Of a DNA stretch of 64,000 bases, positions 61,215-64,000 are shown piece by piece. The stretch's first letter is position 1, and the number at the start of each line of letters is the position of its first letter. Origin of the DNA: Promethearchaeota archaeon (lineage in GTDB: Archaea > Asgardarchaeota > Lokiarchaeia > Sigyniarchaeales > SOKP01); contig JAGXNS010000004.1 in the NCBI GenBank assembly GCA_019894855.1, positions 1-64,000 of the forward strand, in the 5' to 3' direction. A program made the translations under genes and the position numbers. Under the pieces are notes generated by a model. It did not search any database, had not been told where the DNA came from, and saw nothing but the letters and a program-made list of their open reading frames with translations.

Positions 61215-62576
61215 TTATTTCAAGTTTGATTTATCTAAAAGATTGTATGTGGATATCATTTCCAGAACGCCCATTACTTGCATGCCATGATTGTATTGAT
61301 CATTAGCATCAGAAAGATTCCTCCAACAAAATGGGCATTCAGTTGTCAAAATATCTGCTTTTACAGCATTAGCTTCATCACATCGCAGACTAGCAGTTCG
61401 TAATGAGAATTCAGGATAACCTGCTCTAACTCCACCACCAGCACCACAACACATCGAATTATTCTTTATACGATACATCTCAGTAAACTTAATCCCGACA
61501 TCTTCTTCAAGTTTTCGTAAAATAACTCGAGGAATTTCGAACCATTCGTCGATCGCTTTGTTTACTTTGCGCATATCAAACATCAGGTTCTTGGAGTTCT
61601 TGATCATTTCTTGTTCCATGTCAAGCGCAAAATGTCTTCCAGTATGGCAAGGATCGTGATAGGTTACAATTTTTCCCTTAAGCTCTTTATTAGGTTTGAA
61701 CTTAATCTTTCCTTCAGTGATTAATTTTGAAACCAATTCAAACGCGTGCATGGTTTTGAAAGGAAGATTCTCGTCTTCTGCCATCCACTTAGGATAATCA
61801 ATCGTTATAGTCCGATAACAACCTGCACATGAAAAATAGACCGTTTCTAAATCCTTAAAAGCCTCGAGATTTTTCTTCATTAACATTTGGGCAGTATCAA
61901 CAGCGCCTACTCTAAAGAATGGGCTCCCACAACACACTTCGTCTTCGATTAATGTAAAATCAATCCCTAAATCTTCGAATATTTTTGCTGTAGCGATAGC
62001 AACCTCTATTTGACGATAACTCGCTGTACATCCAACATAATAACCTACTTTAGCGCTTTTATTGTTAATATATTTCCCTAAACCGGCGTCTTTAGCCCAT
62101 TTAAACCGTTCATCTGCCTTTCCCCCGTAAGGATTATTTAATTCCTTGACTAACCGATCAACTAATTGGTGTTTTTCTATCATAGGGACGCCTGATTCTA
62201 CTAATGCTGCTCTTAAAGATTCGATTATGTCTACTGTAGGTATTTTATTCTCACATTGGGCTGAACATTGTCCGCATGTAATGCACGGCATAATAACATC
62301 CCTAACCTCATCAGAAAATTCTAAATCACCGCTTAAAATTGAACGAGCAATCCAAATTTTACCGGCGTTCCAAAACGCTTCCCAACCGTATTCTATTCCT
62401 GCTGGACACGCGTCAACCATTCCTTCGTAAAGAACTGTACCTTGTTTTCCAGTGAACTCCCCTATTCCTTCTCTACTAGGTTCTCCTGAATAAGCAAACC
62501 GACACGCTTTACAGTGGATACACTTATAGATTTCCTTCTCCAATTCTTTTAATCTTTCCATTCCAGTTTTAGCCAT
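61215..62576 (-). CDS. Fe-S (CCG-domain) oxidoreductase, GlcF/HdrD-like
   Basis: A 453-aa protein. Two ferredoxin-type centres occur in the N-terminal part: 'CIHCKACRF' with 'CPAGIEYG', and 'CITCGQCSAQCEN'. Two cysteine-rich CCG modules follow: 'EVCCGSPFFRVG' with 'SCAGCYR', and 'NSMCCGAGGGVRAG' with 'TECPFCWR'. The set is like HdrD and the GlcF subunits of 2-hydroxyacid oxidases. It passes electrons from the FAD subunit, whose gene ends 21 bases upstream. Confidence 0.9.
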   Translation of the reverse strand: MAKTGMERLKELEKEIYKCIHCKACRFAYSGEPSREGIGEFTGKQGTVLYEGMVDACPAGIEYGWEAFWNAGKIWIARSILSGDLEFSDEVRDVIMPCITCGQCSAQCENKIPTVDIIESLRAALVESGVPMIEKHQLVDRLVKELNNPYGGKADERFKWAKDAGLGKYINNKSAKVGYYVGCTASYRQIEVAIATAKIFEDLGIDFTLIEDEVCCGSPFFRVGAVDTAQMLMKKNLEAFKDLETVYFSCAGCYRTITIDYPKWMAEDENLPFKTMHAFELVSKLITEGKIKFKPNKELKGKIVTYHDPCHTGRHFALDMEQEMIKNSKNLMFDMRKVNKAIDEWFEIPRVILRKLEEDVGIKFTEMYRIKNNSMCCGAGGGVRAGYPEFSLRTASLRCDEANAVKADILTTECPFCWRNLSDANDQYNHGMQVMGVLEMISTYNLLDKSNLK

Positions 62577-62597
62577 TTTTTTTACCTCTTTACTCAG

Positions 62598-64000
62598 TTA
62601 TGGAAGAGCAAGCCTCCCAGGATGCATTATCATATTAGGATCAAACATTTTTTTCATCATTCTCAAATATTTCCAATACATCCCTGCTTGACTATATGTA
62701 AGAGGGGCATGGATGTACGGATCTGGTCTGTAATTAAGCCACCCTTGTTTAAGTGCGTATTCTGTTGTTTCTCTATTCATATCCTGAACTTTTTCGATAT
62801 CTGATTGTTTTGTGCTATCGAAACAAATGATAGGCATACAAATTGCTTGTCTACAACGCTCAATACTAGCAATCCACATAACTGGTGGAAAACCATATTT
62901 CTCCATAGCAGCAATATACATTTTAGCAAAATGGGCACATTCGTTCCATGGGGTATAGAATGTAATGAATAAAAATCCTGCCTCCCAAAACGAATAAGGA
63001 ACCGCAATCTTATTGGGTTTTTTCAATCTGCTTGCGATTTGTTTGGGATGTAGTTCTTGAGGTTTTATACTATCAGGATCTTTAGCTCTATTTTTCTTGA
63101 AATCTTCAGCCATTTTATTGATTTTATTAACTACATAATCTAACTCTTCTTGAGTTTGTGCCCAGCACTCCCAATTCATCCACCACTTACTAATTCCTAA
63201 CTGTTCGTAGAATTCGTAATCGTGAGGAACTTTATCTTTTGGCCAACGCGTCATTACTAAAGGATAATTCCCACCTTGAACCATAACGGTGTTGTGAGCA
63301 ATTCCAAATTCTTGTTTTCCAATTTCTAGTGTTAGATCCTGCATATCCTCAGGATTGGACATTCCCCACACAACTACAGTCTTAAATTTTGGATGTGGAT
63401 ATATTTTAACTGCGACTTTAGTCATTACGCCTAAAGCTCCTTGTGATCCCATTAAAAAGGACCAAATATCTGGACCTAATCCGTATTTATAGAATGGTTT
63501 CGCAAATGGAAGAGCCCAAGAACCAGTTCGTACAATATCTCCGTTTGGAAACACTATCTCACCGCACATAAAGTTATCACCTTGTGGACCAACGGAACTA
63601 GTATAAAGGGAAAATCCTCGATCGATAGCGTCACCCATTACGGTAGAAGCCGGTGGAGCACCGTCTGGTACAGGAGGTGCCCACTCTGGGTAATTTTTGT
63701 GCATGTAAGCCCAAAGTTCTCCAATCGTGACTCCTGGTTCGACTACGACATATCGATTCTCGGTATCAACTTCGATAATTCTATTCATTCTACCTAAATC
63801 AAGCATAACTCCAGCAGGCTTAATAGTTGGACACGCAAAGCCACCAGATAGTCCGCCTGAAATCGGTGAGACTGCAATTTTTTCTGCAGAGCAGTAAAGT
63901 AGAATCTTACGAATCTCTTCTATGTATTTGGGACGTACGACGATATCAGGAATTTGTGCCTCTAATCCCATTACAGATTTGGAAAGATAAGACGCTGTAA
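62598..64000 (-). CDS. FAD-linked oxidase, GlcD/D-lactate dehydrogenase-like, 5' end outside window
   Basis: At least 467 codons are in the window. The frame stays open to the window edge ahead of the Met at 63971, so the gene begins outside. 'PDIVVRPKYIEEI' with 'VSPISGGLSGG' is the FAD-binding (PCMH) segment, 'PPASTVMGDAIDRG' and 'GSQGALGVMTKVAVKIYPHP' the later FAD region, and the end 'MIMHPGRLALP' is typical. With the Fe-S protein it forms a 2-hydroxyacid (lactate, glycolate or 2-hydroxyglutarate) dehydrogenase. Confidence 0.9.
   Translation of the reverse strand, partial: TASYLSKSVMGLEAQIPDIVVRPKYIEEIRKILLYCSAEKIAVSPISGGLSGGFACPTIKPAGVMLDLGRMNRIIEVDTENRYVVVEPGVTIGELWAYMHKNYPEWAPPVPDGAPPASTVMGDAIDRGFSLYTSSVGPQGDNFMCGEIVFPNGDIVRTGSWALPFAKPFYKYGLGPDIWSFLMGSQGALGVMTKVAVKIYPHPKFKTVVVWGMSNPEDMQDLTLEIGKQEFGIAHNTVMVQGGNYPLVMTRWPKDKVPHDYEFYEQLGISKWWMNWECWAQTQEELDYVVNKINKMAEDFKKNRAKDPDSIKPQELHPKQIASRLKKPNKIAVPYSFWEAGFLFITFYTPWNECAHFAKMYIAAMEKYGFPPVMWIASIERCRQAICMPIICFDSTKQSDIEKVQDMNRETTEYALKQGWLNYRPDPYIHAPLTYSQAGMYWKYLRMMKKMFDPNMIMHPGRLALP

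Noticed and set aside
1-64000. CRISPR array, insertion sequence, prophage or rRNA
   Set aside because: No regularly spaced repeats, transposase, integrase, phage structural genes or rRNA sequence were seen in reading the window.

Overview
The window (about one third G+C) comes from an archaeon, most probably an Asgard archaeon of the Lokiarchaeia type. The informational genes are archaeal: histone, Alba-like protein, SRP19, ribosomal protein S8e, ThrRS with the archaeal editing domain, archaeal GluRS, CTP-dependent riboflavin kinase, proteasome beta subunit, translin-family protein and a Hef/FANCM-type helicase. They sit beside Asgard-type eukaryote-like proteins: a Ras-like GTPase, an Rpn11-like JAMM protease with a coiled coil, a longin-like protein, and weaker candidates for BRO1-like and adaptor-appendage-like proteins. 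The taxonomic call is an inference from gene content.

Layout. 1-2.3 kb: end of a VTT-like membrane protein, a 55-aa zinc ribbon, an Alba-like protein, the JAMM protease. 2.5-9.1 kb: UPF0200 kinase, PRPP synthetase, alpha/beta hydrolase, IscU/NifU-like scaffold, membrane proteins and a helical protein. 9.2-15.5 kb: MfnD-like ATP-grasp ligase, an ArsR-type HTH membrane protein, two tandem HGSNAT-like acetyltransferases, the small GTPase. 15.5-21.3 kb: HAD, ThrRS, translin, RibL-RibK, a CDP-alcohol phosphatidyltransferase. 21.4-28.9 kb: two GHMP kinases, a longin-wHTH protein, an NDP-sugar pyrophosphorylase, an extracellular toroid-like protein, a nitroreductase. 29-37.5 kb: epimerase, two SCP2-like proteins flanking an aldehyde dehydrogenase, amidase, a second nucleotidyltransferase, HAD, tRNA-Arg. 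38-49.6 kb: GluRS, CPBP protease, MtxX, tRNA-Pro, acyl-CoA synthetase, SRP19, HypA, S8e, proteasome beta, a second JAMM protein, an appendage-like protein, histone. 50-58.6 kb: cobalamin-type radical SAM enzyme, helicase, a 1467-aa coiled-coil membrane protein. 58.8-64 kb: two 2-hydroxyacyl-CoA dehydratase subunits facing an Fe-S CCG protein and a GlcD-type FAD oxidase, probably a 2-hydroxyacid module.

The most unusual observations are: (i) four genes whose conserved or uninterrupted reading frame extends well upstream of any in-frame ATG, GTG or TTG, so that ATT or ATC starts (or recoding) seem required; (ii) a tRNA-Arg(GCG) interrupted by a 30-nt insert in its T-loop; (iii) the giant toroid/coiled-coil/winged-helix/TM protein; (iv) a proteasome beta subunit beside a JAMM protease; (v) a possible coat-adaptor appendage-like protein. 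No CRISPR array, insertion sequence, rRNA or prophage was seen.
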